64,000 nucleotides of DNA from Candidatus Kapaibacterium sp. (lineage in GTDB: Bacteria; Bacteroidota; Ignavibacteria; Kapaibacteriales; UBA4661): the NCBI GenBank assembly GCA_025455065.1, contig JALONG010000006.1:124001-188000 (forward strand), given 5' to 3'. This document shows positions 16,271 to 24,910 of this stretch, piece by piece; within the stretch, counting starts at the first letter, position 1, and each line of letters opens with the position of its first letter. The notes under the pieces are model-generated. The model was not told where the DNA came from and searched no databases. It saw only the letters and a list, made by a program, of their open reading frames with translations. A program made the translations under genes and the position numbers.

Positions 16271-16942
16271 ATGGCAAAAAACTCAGTAAATACGCGCCCT
16301 TTCCGGAAATGGACGGTGGATGATGTGGCAGAAATCTTTGGTGCGCAGCGTGTACGGAAACATCCTCGCTTGGAAGCGTGGATTGATGAGGCATTGAAGG
16401 AACTACCATTATTCTCCAAAGAACAACGTGGAATGATTTTAGAGCTTGTAAGCCGCTTAGAACCTAATGCTGAAGTATGGAATGAGGAAGAATTAAAAGT
16501 GCAGTTTATTGGTCCGCTCATGTTTTGGGTGGACTATACCGATACGCGCTATAAAGCGTTTTTAGAGCGCCCGCTTGCGGCAACCATTAACGGCATTGAG
16601 ATAAGCGGTGATGTAGATTTTATGCTTGCCACAGGGCTTTCACGTCCCAAAGAGCCGTTCTTTTTTTTGCATGAGTACAAACGCCAATTTCGTGGAGAAA
16701 ACGACCCGCTTGGACAACTCTTGGTCGCCATGATAGCCGCCCGCGAACTCAATGCCGTCAAACGCCCGATGTACGGGGCGGTGGTACAAGGTTTGAACTG
16801 GTTTTTTGTGGTCTTGGATGGTTTGGAGTATTCCGTGAGCAGCGTATTTATCGCCACCGACAAAGAAGACATATTCAGGATAATTGCGGTTTTGCGGTAT
16901 ATTAGGGTGATTATTGACGGGTTCCTTACTGAAAAATCTTGA
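16271..16942 (+). CDS. Hypothetical protein with PD-(D/E)XK nuclease-like motif
   Basis: 223 residues, soluble, not assigned to a named family from memory. The middle shows GDVDFMLATG, then about 15 residues later FFFLHEYKRQF. An Asp on one strand followed by ExK on the next is the signature arrangement of PD-(D/E)XK nucleases, so a nuclease-related fold is inferred. The N-terminal half is helical and charged, and the C-terminal half ends in hydrophobic strands. It is followed 8 bases later by a 52-codon HicB-like ORF, implying co-translation. Alternatively it may be a catalytically silent member of this large fold class. Confidence 0.6.
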   Translation: MAKNSVNTRPFRKWTVDDVAEIFGAQRVRKHPRLEAWIDEALKELPLFSKEQRGMILELVSRLEPNAEVWNEEELKVQFIGPLMFWVDYTDTRYKAFLERPLAATINGIEISGDVDFMLATGLSRPKEPFFFLHEYKRQFRGENDPLGQLLVAMIAARELNAVKRPMYGAVVQGLNWFFVVLDGLEYSVSSVFIATDKEDIFRIIAVLRYIRVIIDGFLTEKS

Positions 16943-16950
16943 GAGTAAAA

Positions 16951-17109
16951 ATGATGAACAATATCCATGACACAATCTGGCGAGAAGGCGAACACTACGT
17001 TTCCCTGTGCCTCAACAACGATGTTTCCTCGTTTGGTGAATCCCGCGAAGAAGCGTTGGAAAACCTGAAAGAGGCATTGGAATTGTATTACGAGGATGTT
17101 TTTGAATAG
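16951..17109 (+). CDS. Small HicB-like (UPF0150) protein, 52 residues
   Basis: A short ORF of 52 residues starting ATGATG. The sequence (IWREGEHYVSLCLNNDVSSF, then GESREEALENLKEALELYYED) matches the compact beta-beta-beta-alpha fold of HicB-family proteins, where the strand segment carries xYVAxCxxxxxxxxGxT and the helix carries ExAxxNLxEAxxL. There is no DNA-binding extension and no HicA partner immediately adjacent; the upstream neighbour is the PD-(D/E)XK-like gene, 8 bases away. It might be an orphan antitoxin or a binding partner of that protein. Confidence 0.7.
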   Translation: MMNNIHDTIWREGEHYVSLCLNNDVSSFGESREEALENLKEALELYYEDVFE

Positions 17110-17136
17110 TTGAAAGATATTTTATTGAGTGAATTT

Positions 17137-18459
17137 ATGAGTAATGTTCTTGCAACCGATTTAGGTATCTGGCCATGCCCAATTGATCTTTCAATTGAAG
17201 AGCAAATGTTAGCAAAGCATAGCTTTCGGGCTGATTTGGCTAACTATCTTCTTTTGTATGATCAAATTGTCATTCCAACTGGTAATTTTCAAATTTTACC
17301 AGTATTGCAGCATATTCTCGGCGCAAACACATTGGGCAGGCTACTTCACACCAAAGAAATTGTTTTTGTACGATTTAATGAATGGTTTGGCTATAACCAA
17401 GAAGATGGCATCATCCAGGTTAGTATATCGGATAACCCTGATAGTCAAAATATTCAACCTAATCTTGCAACGTCCTATTTTAAGCCTCTTGATGTAGCAA
17501 TAGACACTATTCTCGCCGCTCACGAGCCACTCTCAGAGTTTGAGCAAGAGGGATCATTAAAAAATTATTTGTTTGATGCTACCATTCAAATTCCAACCAA
17601 TACATTACTATTGCAGAGTCGTGAAGAAACCTATAAAGATATACTTGGAAGCGAGCAATTACGCGGCAGTCTGTCTCTTCGCAATGATGGTCATTATCTG
17701 GAAAAATTTCGTCAGTCTTACGAGAAAGAGCGGGCTTTTAACCATATGCGTAAGGGTGGCTCATATAAAATCACGATATTTAATCCTCACGTTCCGATAG
17801 ATTCTTACGACGCATGGGAAGAATACGGCATCTTGCGCGTAGCGTTTGATAATTATTTGCTAGGCATGGGCGGGTTTGCTCAAACATTGGATATTACGGG
17901 CGACAATTCTTCATTGTCTATTTTACAAGCAAAAAGGCAGCGCTTGGGTTTTTCCGTTGAGAAATTTGGGGCATTTGCCGAAATGCAGGACATAAGCGGT
18001 ATACCTGATATTGGGAACGCTTACGCGAAGGGTTCAATATCAACACAAGAATTACTTGATTTGCGATATTCCAAGCACTGCCAAGCCTTCCGAGATTGGT
18101 TTGCCAAAGGCTCTCCACCCGAGTCATCCAAAGAGATAATTCGGCGCTTCGTAGACTCTATCGGCAAACCCAGTTTAGTTGAGTCTTTACCAATGAAGCT
18201 AGTAAGATTAGCAGCTACTACTGGTCTTGGTGCTTTGGAGCCGATTACGGGAGCAATAGCTTCTGCCGTAGATTCGGTCCTTTTGAGTAGTTGGTTCCCG
18301 GGTAAATCACCCAGACTTTTTATGAAGGAAGCTAAGGTTTTACTGGCTAAATCCTCTCTGTTAACGCACCCGATGATACGAGGGCGAGATAGAAATAAAC
18401 CTTGCCTCTGCGGTAGTGGAAAAAAATTTAAAAATTGTTGTGGAGTACGAAATATATGA
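17137..18459 (+). CDS. Unrecognised protein with C-terminal SEC-C zinc motif
   Basis: 440 residues from the ATG at 17137; an in-frame TTG at 17110 would add nine residues. I recognise no family for the first 400 residues, which are soluble and mixed alpha/beta apart from a mildly hydrophobic Ala/Gly-rich stretch (about 365-390). The last 25 residues form a complete SEC-C motif, PCLCGSGKKFKNCC, the zinc knuckle found at the end of SecA and in many ribosome-, SecB- or nucleic-acid-associated proteins. Its stop overlaps the hicB start (ATGA), so it is translationally coupled to hicBA. The coding sequence is visibly more AT-rich than its neighbours, a sign of recent acquisition. It may be a third component of the toxin-antitoxin operon. 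Confidence 0.7.
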   Translation: MSNVLATDLGIWPCPIDLSIEEQMLAKHSFRADLANYLLLYDQIVIPTGNFQILPVLQHILGANTLGRLLHTKEIVFVRFNEWFGYNQEDGIIQVSISDNPDSQNIQPNLATSYFKPLDVAIDTILAAHEPLSEFEQEGSLKNYLFDATIQIPTNTLLLQSREETYKDILGSEQLRGSLSLRNDGHYLEKFRQSYEKERAFNHMRKGGSYKITIFNPHVPIDSYDAWEEYGILRVAFDNYLLGMGGFAQTLDITGDNSSLSILQAKRQRLGFSVEKFGAFAEMQDISGIPDIGNAYAKGSISTQELLDLRYSKHCQAFRDWFAKGSPPESSKEIIRRFVDSIGKPSLVESLPMKLVRLAATTGLGALEPITGAIASAVDSVLLSSWFPGKSPRLFMKEAKVLLAKSSLLTHPMIRGRDRNKPCLCGSGKKFKNCCGVRNI

Positions 18460-18677
18460 ATTACACCATCGCTATCCATATCGAAAAACTCCCCGAAGGC
18501 TTCTATCTTGCTACGTCGGAAGATGTACAAGGCTTAGTTGTGCAGGCTCGTACGATTGATGAAACCTTGATGATTGCACAAGATGTTGCCTTCCACTTGC
18601 TTCAACTGCAAGGTAAAAATGTTACGCAGGTTGAATTGCAAGAGGCATTTGATTATTCGCTCATTGTGGAAGAATAA
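18456..18677 (+). CDS. hicB: HicB-family antitoxin
   Basis: 73 residues. The sequence MNYTIAIHIEKLPEGFYLAT followed by SEDVQGLVVQARTIDETL matches the HicB pattern (xYxVxIExxExGYxAxxPDLPGxxxxGxTxEEA) with mild divergence. The start ATG overlaps the preceding stop codon by four bases (ATGA), and the stop is two bases before the hicA start. There is no obvious C-terminal DNA-binding domain, so autoregulation may depend on another protein. HicB antitoxins neutralise HicA by binding it. Confidence 0.85.
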   Translation: MNYTIAIHIEKLPEGFYLATSEDVQGLVVQARTIDETLMIAQDVAFHLLQLQGKNVTQVELQEAFDYSLIVEE

Positions 18678-18679
18678 CA

Positions 18680-18904
18680 ATGGGGCAATTATCAGGCTTT
18701 CGGTATCGTGAACTTATCCAACGTTTGCGCAAACTCGGTTTTGAACTTTTGCGCCAAGCGTCGGGTAGCCATGAAATTTGGCATAATCCAACAACGGGGC
18801 GCTTTACAACTATTCCCAAGCATTCGGGAGATATGCCCGAAGGCACGGTAAAATCTATCTTGAAGCAAGCCAACATCTCAACCGAAGAATTTTTGAACAA
18901 ATAA
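18680..18904 (+). CDS. hicA: HicA-family mRNA interferase toxin
   Basis: 74 residues, typical for HicA. The double-stranded-RNA-binding-like fold is recognisable by [20 protein letters not shown], then SHEIWHN with the catalytic His at about residue 31, [20 protein letters not shown] and [13 protein letters not shown]. HicA toxins cleave mRNA and stop growth until HicB is restored. The order here is antitoxin then toxin, the reverse of the original E. coli hicAB but common elsewhere. All key residues are present, so the toxin should be active. Confidence 0.92.
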   Translation: MGQLSGFRYRELIQRLRKLGFELLRQASGSHEIWHNPTTGRFTTIPKHSGDMPEGTVKSILKQANISTEEFLNK

Positions 18905-18930
18905 TTTTCATCCCTTATCCTTTCCCAACT

Positions 18931-21066
18931 ATGGCTTCATCTCTCGACCAATGGAGCGCACTCGCGCAAAAAGAACTCAAAGAAAAGCCGCTTGATGCGC
19001 TGAACCGTCAAACACCCGAAGGAATCACGATAAAGCCGCTCTACACAGCCGCAGACTTAGAAGCTATCGGCTTTGAGGAAACCATGCCCGGTATCTTCCC
19101 GTATTTGCGCGGTCCCTACGCCACGATGTACACCAATCGCCCTTGGACAATTCGCCAATATGCGGGATTTTCCACAGCAGAAGCATCCAACGCCTTTTAC
19201 CGAAAAAACCTTGCCGCAGGGCAGAAAGGGCTTTCGGTGGCGTTTGATTTGGCGACGCATCGCGGTTACGATTCCGATCATCCGCGCGTGGTGGGCGATG
19301 TCGGCAAAGCTGGCGTGGCGATTGATTCCGTCGAAGATATGAAGATTTTGTTTGATGGCATTCCACTGGAGGAAATGTCGGTTTCGATGACCATGAACGG
19401 GGCAGTTATACCGATTATGGCAATGTTTATCGTCGCAGGCGAGGAACAGGGCGTTTCTGCGGATAAACTTTCCGGCACGATTCAAAACGATATTTTGAAA
19501 GAGTTCATGGTGCGCAATACCTACATCTATCCGCCGGAGCCGTCCATGCGCATTGTGGCGGATATTATCGAATACACGAGCAAGTTTATGCCGAAGTTCA
19601 ACAGCATCAGTATTTCCGGCTACCATATGCACGAAGCGGGCGCGAATGCGGTGCAGGAAGTCGCATTCACGCTGGCGGACGGGCTTGAATACGTGCGCAC
19701 CGCCCTTGCGCGTGGGCTGGATGTGGATGCGTTTGCGCCGCGTTTGTCGTTTTTCTGGGGAATTGGGATGAATTTCTTCATGGAGATAGCAAAGATGCGG
19801 GCAGCGCGGTACATCTGGGCAAATTTGATGAAGCAGTTTAACCCCAAAAAACCGCTTTCTACTGCGCTTCGCACCCATTCGCAAACCTCTGGCTGGTCGC
19901 TTACGGAGCAAGACCCGTACAACAACATCATCCGCACGACGATTGAAGCACTCGCCGCCGTGCTGGGCGGAACGCAGTCGCTCCACACCAATTCGTTTGA
20001 TGAAGCAATCGCGCTGCCGACGGAGTTTTCAGCGAGAATTGCCCGCAACACGCAGCTTATCTTGGCGGAAGAAGCCAGCGTTGCCCACGTCGCCGACCCG
20101 CTTGCCGGCTCGTATTACGTGGAATCGCTCACCCATTCGATTATCCAAGAAGCATCCAAGCTCATGCGTGAGGTGGAATCACTTGGAGGCATGACCAAAG
20201 CTATCGCGGCGGGCTTGCCGAAGCAGAAAATTGAAGAATCCGCCGCCCGCCGTCAAGCCGCGATTGACCAAGGAAAATTCGTGATTGTGGGCGTAAACAA
20301 ATACCGCCTTGCCAAAGAAGACCCGATTGATATTTTGGACGTGGACAATGTTGCCGTGCGCGAAGGACAGGTACGGCGTTTGGAGCAGATTCGCGCCACA
20401 CGCGATACCGCCGCCGTGAACACCGCACTCGAAGAACTCGCTCGCAGAGCGTCGTCCGGTGAAGGAAATTTGCTGGAAGCGGCTGTGGATGCGGCTCGCA
20501 AGCGGGCAACGGTCGGCGAAATTTCGGACGCAATGGAACGCGCCTTCAAACGCTACGAAGCAAGCGTGGCAACGGTTTCGGGTGTGTATCGCTCGGAATA
20601 TGGCGATAATGCTGAAGTGAAGGACTTTATCGCTGAGGTAGATGCTTTTGCCGAAAAACACGGTCGCCGCCCGCGTATGCTGGTCTGCAAACTGGGGCAA
20701 GACGGACACGATAGAGGCGCACGGATTATCGCCTCAGCCTTCGCGGACTTAGGCTTCGATGTGGACATGGGACCACTCTTCCAAACTCCCGAAGAAGCCG
20801 CTAAACAAGCCATTGAGAACGATGTTCACGTGGTTGGCGTGTCGTCGCTTGCAGCGGGGCATAAAACCTTAGTTCCGCAGCTTATTGGTGCGCTTCGGAG
20901 TGAAGGCGCAGACGATATTTTGGTCGTGGCAGGCGGCGTAATCCCGCATCAGGACTACGATGCGCTCTACGCTGCGGGTGTGAAGCAGGTTTTTGGTCCG
21001 GGGACGAATATTGTTCAGGCGGCGAAGAAGGTTTTGGCGGATATTGAAATGACAGTAGTAGCATAA
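18931..21066 (+). CDS. Methylmalonyl-CoA mutase large subunit
   Basis: 711 residues. Interconverts (R)-methylmalonyl-CoA and succinyl-CoA with adenosylcobalamin. The N-terminal TIM barrel has the substrate-channel segment [34 protein letters not shown] and [12 protein letters not shown], with [15 protein letters not shown] further on. The C-terminal B12 domain shows [16 protein letters not shown], where DxHxxG supplies the His ligand to cobalt, and later VAGGVIP. It is the catalytic (MutB/ScpA-like) chain; no small subunit or epimerase is adjacent. The next gene starts only 11 bases after the stop, so transcription probably continues into the ATPase/TOPRIM cassette. The PduO-type adenosyltransferase at 6326 could supply the cofactor. 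Confidence 0.97.
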   Translation: MASSLDQWSALAQKELKEKPLDALNRQTPEGITIKPLYTAADLEAIGFEETMPGIFPYLRGPYATMYTNRPWTIRQYAGFSTAEASNAFYRKNLAAGQKGLSVAFDLATHRGYDSDHPRVVGDVGKAGVAIDSVEDMKILFDGIPLEEMSVSMTMNGAVIPIMAMFIVAGEEQGVSADKLSGTIQNDILKEFMVRNTYIYPPEPSMRIVADIIEYTSKFMPKFNSISISGYHMHEAGANAVQEVAFTLADGLEYVRTALARGLDVDAFAPRLSFFWGIGMNFFMEIAKMRAARYIWANLMKQFNPKKPLSTALRTHSQTSGWSLTEQDPYNNIIRTTIEALAAVLGGTQSLHTNSFDEAIALPTEFSARIARNTQLILAEEASVAHVADPLAGSYYVESLTHSIIQEASKLMREVESLGGMTKAIAAGLPKQKIEESAARRQAAIDQGKFVIVGVNKYRLAKEDPIDILDVDNVAVREGQVRRLEQIRATRDTAAVNTALEELARRASSGEGNLLEAAVDAARKRATVGEISDAMERAFKRYEASVATVSGVYRSEYGDNAEVKDFIAEVDAFAEKHGRRPRMLVCKLGQDGHDRGARIIASAFADLGFDVDMGPLFQTPEEAAKQAIENDVHVVGVSSLAAGHKTLVPQLIGALRSEGADDILVVAGGVIPHQDYDALYAAGVKQVFGPGTNIVQAAKKVLADIEMTVVA

Positions 21067-21077
21067 GGAGTCTCTGT

Positions 21078-21554
21078 ATGAATGAACAACAATGGCAATA
21101 TCTTTTGCAGTCTTTCTGGCAACAACTCAGTAAATTTGCCGATGCAATTTCGGTGATTGGCGCAGCAGCGTCTATGTACGCGGCGTGGCAGATTCGCACC
21201 ATCGTCAAGCGGTTTCGTTTTCGGGCGGAAGTACCAAAGTTGGTTGTTTCTGTTGAAGATTCCACCGATAGACTTTCCCAACTTTTGGGTAAATTTGACC
21301 GAAGCAAGAATGAGATTTTGGCAATTCTGGCACAGTGCGATGCTCATACCAAAACGCTTGCCCAGCAACTTGTCAGTCTTAAAGAATTTGACCAAGCAGA
21401 CCAACGAGATATTGAGCGTATTCGAGAAATGATTAAGGAGGCAACAGCCTCTTCAAATCTGGAGGAAAGCAACGTTCGAGAAATATGGACAAAACTGATT
21501 TTTATTAATGAGCGCGTAAAAAACCTTATCAATCTTTTACAATGGGAGCGATAA
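21078..21554 (+). CDS. Unrecognised membrane-anchored coiled-coil protein
   Basis: 158 residues with a strong Shine-Dalgarno (AAGGAG) 7 bases before the ATG. One hydrophobic segment at about residues 22-42 (ADAISVIGAAASMYAAW) is followed by a basic patch (RTIVKRFRFR) and then about 100 residues of heptad-like, charged sequence likely to form a coiled coil. No named family recognised. It is the first gene of a four-gene unit: the next start is 4 bases past its stop. It could tether or regulate the downstream ATPase, but that is only positional inference. Confidence 0.65.
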   Translation: MNEQQWQYLLQSFWQQLSKFADAISVIGAAASMYAAWQIRTIVKRFRFRAEVPKLVVSVEDSTDRLSQLLGKFDRSKNEILAILAQCDAHTKTLAQQLVSLKEFDQADQRDIERIREMIKEATASSNLEESNVREIWTKLIFINERVKNLINLLQWER

Positions 21555-21558
21555 CAGT

Positions 21559-21927
21559 ATGCAATTATCATCTTTGCAGATAGACGTGTATAAATATGCA
21601 CGTGTTATCTCTAAATTACTTGAACTCACACAGAAAAACTTTCTTATCTGGCGTAGAGCCGGCATTATACCTGTAAGTGATAATCTTATCATTTATGGTG
21701 ATATGTACGAAGCCGTGTATGCTGGGACGAAGGTATTTTTATCTGCACCCAATGTAGGTCATGGTTCGGATGCCCTTGTTAGCATTGTTTTTACCGATAT
21801 GCAATCTGAAAGAACGTATTCATTACAAGGTTTGAGTGGTCTATCAAGTTTGTACAGAGCCGTTTATGAACAAGCGAATCCTCAAGCGGGTTTAGAAAAC
21901 ATTCTTGATAGAATTATCACATCCTAG
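21559..21927 (+). CDS. Unrecognised small protein of the ATPase/TOPRIM cassette
   Basis: 122 residues, soluble, mixed alpha/beta, with a helical N-terminus rich in Leu and Lys and a central strand region (LIIYGDMYEAVYAGTKVFLSA). No family or catalytic motif recognised. It lies 4 bases after the coiled-coil gene and 4 bases before the ATPase start, so the three are almost certainly co-translated. It is more AT-rich than the mutase gene upstream. Confidence 0.6.
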   Translation: MQLSSLQIDVYKYARVISKLLELTQKNFLIWRRAGIIPVSDNLIIYGDMYEAVYAGTKVFLSAPNVGHGSDALVSIVFTDMQSERTYSLQGLSGLSSLYRAVYEQANPQAGLENILDRIITS

Positions 21928-21931
21928 CCTT

Positions 21932-23074
21932 ATGCCCGAACCCTTCATTAAATATCTCCGCATCGAAAATTACAAAAGCATAGACAAACTCGAACTGCAC
22001 GATTTACCGCCGTTTGCGGTATTTGCTGGCGCGAATGGTTCGGGGAAGAGTAATTTTTTTGATGCGTTGGAGTTTGTGAGTCATATTGCGCGGTTTGGCG
22101 TAGATGAGGCTATGCGACTGCATGGCGGCTATGAGCGGATGCGCTCTTTCTTGCGAAAGGATGAGGAGGCGACGACTTTTGCTTTTGAAATGGCAATAGA
22201 TTTTGAGAAGCGGGGTAGTCGGATTATTCGAGAAGATAAAGATAACTATTCAGGTGGGTATGGGCGTTTTGCAATGACTGTACATTCGTGGCACACCTCA
22301 CCATTGCTTGAAGAAGAATATTGGGGCGGTGAAAATGTTTCGTGGCACAGCAGGTATGGGAATATTGCCACATTACAAATGGGACGCTTGCCAGAACGCG
22401 AGTTGACGGTTTCTTTCTTACAATATCTTCACTCTGATTTAACCCATACTCTGAAGCAATTACGCACATTCTACATAGATTCCATCAATCTTGAACGCTC
22501 TGCCGGAATATCAAACAATAGCAATGAACTGGGGCGCAACGGCTACAACGTCGCATCCGTGCTGGAACGGCTTGAACAGGATGAAGAAATCCGCGAAATC
22601 ATTCTTGATATGCTGAGTTTGTGTGTGCCGAGTATCGAAAGTATTCGTGTTGTAAAAAATCGCCTTAACATGAGTTCAGACCTCTATTTCAAGCAAGAAG
22701 GTATTGAGCGGGAGTTCCCAATCGGTATGGTTTCTGACGGCACAGTGGCACTTTTGTGCATTCTCGTAGCGGTCTTAGACACCAAGAAACGTGCGGGTTT
22801 GACGATGATTGAAGAGCCAGAGCGCGGCTTACATCCCGAAGCAATCTCCCAAATCATAGCATTCATGCGTGAAAGAGCCACGCCGCGTAACCCGATTTGG
22901 CTCACCACGCACAGCGAAGCCGTTGTACGAGCAACGCAGGAAGGTGATTTGTACTTGGTGGATAAACAAGACGGACGCACAGTGATAAAACCTGCTCTTC
23001 CGTACACTAACGGCTCATTTACACGCGACCGTGCATGGCTTTCCAATGCGCTTGGTGGAGGCTTGCCATGGTGA
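21932..23074 (+). CDS. ABC-type AAA ATPase (OLD/RecF-like, AAA_15/AAA_21)
   Basis: 380 residues from the ATG at 21932 (an upstream TTG at 21905 would overlap the preceding gene). The N-terminal strand FIKYLRIENYKSIDKLEL is typical of SMC/RecF/OLD-like ATPases; Walker A is GANGSGKS at 33-40. Near residue 270 is a signature-like MVSDGTVALL, Walker B is MIEEPERGLHPEA at about 292, and the switch His lies in WLTTHSEAV at about 327. No TOPRIM domain is fused to it. Instead the next gene, which overlaps by 7 bases, looks TOPRIM-like, giving a split-OLD arrangement comparable in layout with PARIS and similar anti-phage ATPase/effector pairs. Confidence 0.88.
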   Translation: MPEPFIKYLRIENYKSIDKLELHDLPPFAVFAGANGSGKSNFFDALEFVSHIARFGVDEAMRLHGGYERMRSFLRKDEEATTFAFEMAIDFEKRGSRIIREDKDNYSGGYGRFAMTVHSWHTSPLLEEEYWGGENVSWHSRYGNIATLQMGRLPERELTVSFLQYLHSDLTHTLKQLRTFYIDSINLERSAGISNNSNELGRNGYNVASVLERLEQDEEIREIILDMLSLCVPSIESIRVVKNRLNMSSDLYFKQEGIEREFPIGMVSDGTVALLCILVAVLDTKKRAGLTMIEEPERGLHPEAISQIIAFMRERATPRNPIWLTTHSEAVVRATQEGDLYLVDKQDGRTVIKPALPYTNGSFTRDRAWLSNALGGGLPW

Positions 23075-23646
23075 AAATTGGCTTTGTTGTCGAAGGACCT
23101 TCAGAGAAAAAACTTATCGAATCGGCAAATTTTCGAGAACTTTGCTCAAGGTTGGGAATTGAAATTTGTACACCGATTATCTTGATTGGCGGTGTTGGTG
23201 ATACAGGGCGCGATATTACAGGTTTTATCAGCGATTGTCGTAATCAAGCAAAGCCAGAACGTGTATTGGTTCTCGTTGATTTGGAAAATGCCGCGTGTTT
23301 TACGGGACGTAAGGAAAAACTGATTGGTTGGAAGACTGCTGACCGCACAGTTCTCGCAAAAAGAAATCTGGAAGCATGGTTCATGGCTGATACGGAAGCA
23401 TTTGCGCGATGGGCAGAAAACAAAGGTTGTGTTCCATTTCCAGAGATGTATCAAGATAATTTCGCATGGCTTAAAGAATTGTGTAATGAGATTGGTTTGA
23501 AGCGTGGTACAGGAGTAGATCACCTTTCATTTGCAAAGGTCATGCTCAATAAACACGATTTCTCTCTCGAACGCGCCGCGCAGCATCCGCACTGCTCCAG
23601 CGCCCAATATTTGCTTGATACTCTCAAAGCCCTTTCATCTGTTTAA
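23068..23646 (+). CDS. TOPRIM-like (DUF4276-type) partner of the ATPase
   Basis: 192 residues from the ATG at 23068, which overlaps the ATPase stop by 7 bases (ATGGTGA). The N-terminal MVKIGFVVEGPSEKKLIE carries the Glu typical of TOPRIM-fold nucleases and DUF4276 proteins; VLVLVDLEN provides the second acidic cluster, and LEAWFMADTEAFARW matches the LEAWLxAD-like segment of DUF4276. In OLD-like systems such a domain is a metal-dependent nuclease controlled by the ATPase. Family assignment is by motif only; the activity is inferred. Confidence 0.68.
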   Translation: MVKIGFVVEGPSEKKLIESANFRELCSRLGIEICTPIILIGGVGDTGRDITGFISDCRNQAKPERVLVLVDLENAACFTGRKEKLIGWKTADRTVLAKRNLEAWFMADTEAFARWAENKGCVPFPEMYQDNFAWLKELCNEIGLKRGTGVDHLSFAKVMLNKHDFSLERAAQHPHCSSAQYLLDTLKALSSV

Positions 23647-23680
23647 TGATACCATTTTTGTCAATTTTTGCTCAAGTATT

Positions 23681-24721
23681 ATGATTCAAAGGTCTGTTCT
23701 TTTGTTCGTGATTGCTTTTTACACAAGTATTACTATGCTTTCTGCTCAAATCCGCATCAAAGCCGTCGGCGATGTCTTGCTTGGTTCGTACACTCCGCAA
23801 ACCTTTATTCCGCCGCAAAACGGGCAGATTTTTGTGGATTCGATTGGAGCGTATTTGCAGGGTGCAGATATTACCTTTGGCAATTTTGAAGCAGCGTTTG
23901 TGCGTGAAGGAATGAAGCCGCAAAAGTGTGCTGAAGCCTCGCGCAGAAAGGGTGTGTGTTTTGAGTTTGGTGTTCCGCTTGCGCTTGCTCCTGTGCTGAA
24001 AAAACTCCATTTTTCTGTGATGAGCGTGGATAATAACCATGCTGACGATTACGGTGCTGAAGGCGCAGAATTGACCAAACAAACCATTCGTGAACAAGGC
24101 ATACAACCCGCACCAAAGAAGGGTTTTGCGGAATTAACCGTGAAAAACAAGCGTGTTGCCGTTATTGCGTTTGGGTTCTCCGAAACGTCCTATAATGTTT
24201 CCGATATTGCCAACGCGCAAGCAGTAATTCGTGATGTGAAAAAGCGCTTTGACCGTGTATTGGTATCGTTTCACGGCGGTGCGGAAGGAAAAAATGCTTT
24301 GCACGTGTTGGACAAAACCGAAATATTTTACGGGGAAAATCGCGGCAATCTCGTGAAATTCGCCCGTGCAGCTGTTGATGCGGGTGCTGATATGGTGATT
24401 GGGCATGGTCCTCATGTTTTGAGGGCAGTGGAACTCTACAAAGACCGTTTCATAGCCTACTCGCTGGGGAATTTTCTTACCTACGGGAATATCAATGTCA
24501 AAGGTGTGAGCGGTGTAACCTGCGTCTTAGAAGTGAGCATTGATGAGGCTTCGGGGCGTTTTTTGCAAGGGAAAATTGTTCCTGTTGTGCAGTTGCCGCC
24601 GGGCATCCCTGTCTTTGACAAGGAAAAGCAAGCTACAATACTTATCCGCGAATTGAGTCTGACTGATTTTCCCGCTTCTCCTCTTCGCATTGATGACGAC
24701 GGCACAATTCGGAAGCAGTAG
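23681..24721 (+). CDS. CapA-family metallophosphatase-like exported protein
   Basis: 346 residues from the ATG at 23681, chosen because a typical signal peptide then begins the protein (hydrophobic 5-18, ending LSAQ); the longer frame from 23531 overlaps the TOPRIM-like gene. The mature part follows the PGA_cap pattern: VGDVLLGS, GNFEAAF, VDNNHADDYG, VSFHGGAE, GHGPHVLRAVE and YSLGNF. CapA proteins belong to the calcineurin-like phosphoesterase fold; some take part in poly-gamma-glutamate export, but most are uncharacterised. No capB/capC homologue is adjacent, so a capsule role is not supported here. Confidence 0.87.
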   Translation: MIQRSVLLFVIAFYTSITMLSAQIRIKAVGDVLLGSYTPQTFIPPQNGQIFVDSIGAYLQGADITFGNFEAAFVREGMKPQKCAEASRRKGVCFEFGVPLALAPVLKKLHFSVMSVDNNHADDYGAEGAELTKQTIREQGIQPAPKKGFAELTVKNKRVAVIAFGFSETSYNVSDIANAQAVIRDVKKRFDRVLVSFHGGAEGKNALHVLDKTEIFYGENRGNLVKFARAAVDAGADMVIGHGPHVLRAVELYKDRFIAYSLGNFLTYGNINVKGVSGVTCVLEVSIDEASGRFLQGKIVPVVQLPPGIPVFDKEKQATILIRELSLTDFPASPLRIDDDGTIRKQ

Positions 24722-24910
24722 CAGATTCATCTCCGAATCCGTGTTTATCTTCCCAATCCGCGTCATCCGCGTTCAACATTAACAAAAAACTGACTGGATA
24801 CGAAAACGTATAATCACAATTTTTTGAGACACTTTGCGTCTTTAATCCTACATAGCTTTAATTTCAAGACTTTCGGGATGTTTTGCACACCCTAATAACT
24901 ATTCTCAATT
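24722..24910. other. Intergenic region with a repeat-like ATCCGCGT motif
   Basis: 189 bases between the CapA-like and HlyD-like genes. Near 24735-24772 the sequence has AATCCGTGTTT, then AATCCGCGTCATCCGCGTTC, a direct near-duplication of the type seen as scattered intergenic repeats in many bacterial genomes. No coding potential, terminator or promoter that I can defend. Confidence 0.4.

Noticed and set aside
19057-19986. 309-codon minus-strand frame opposite methylmalonyl-CoA mutase
   Set aside because: Fully antisense to a highly conserved enzyme, with His/Arg-rich composition and no family features.
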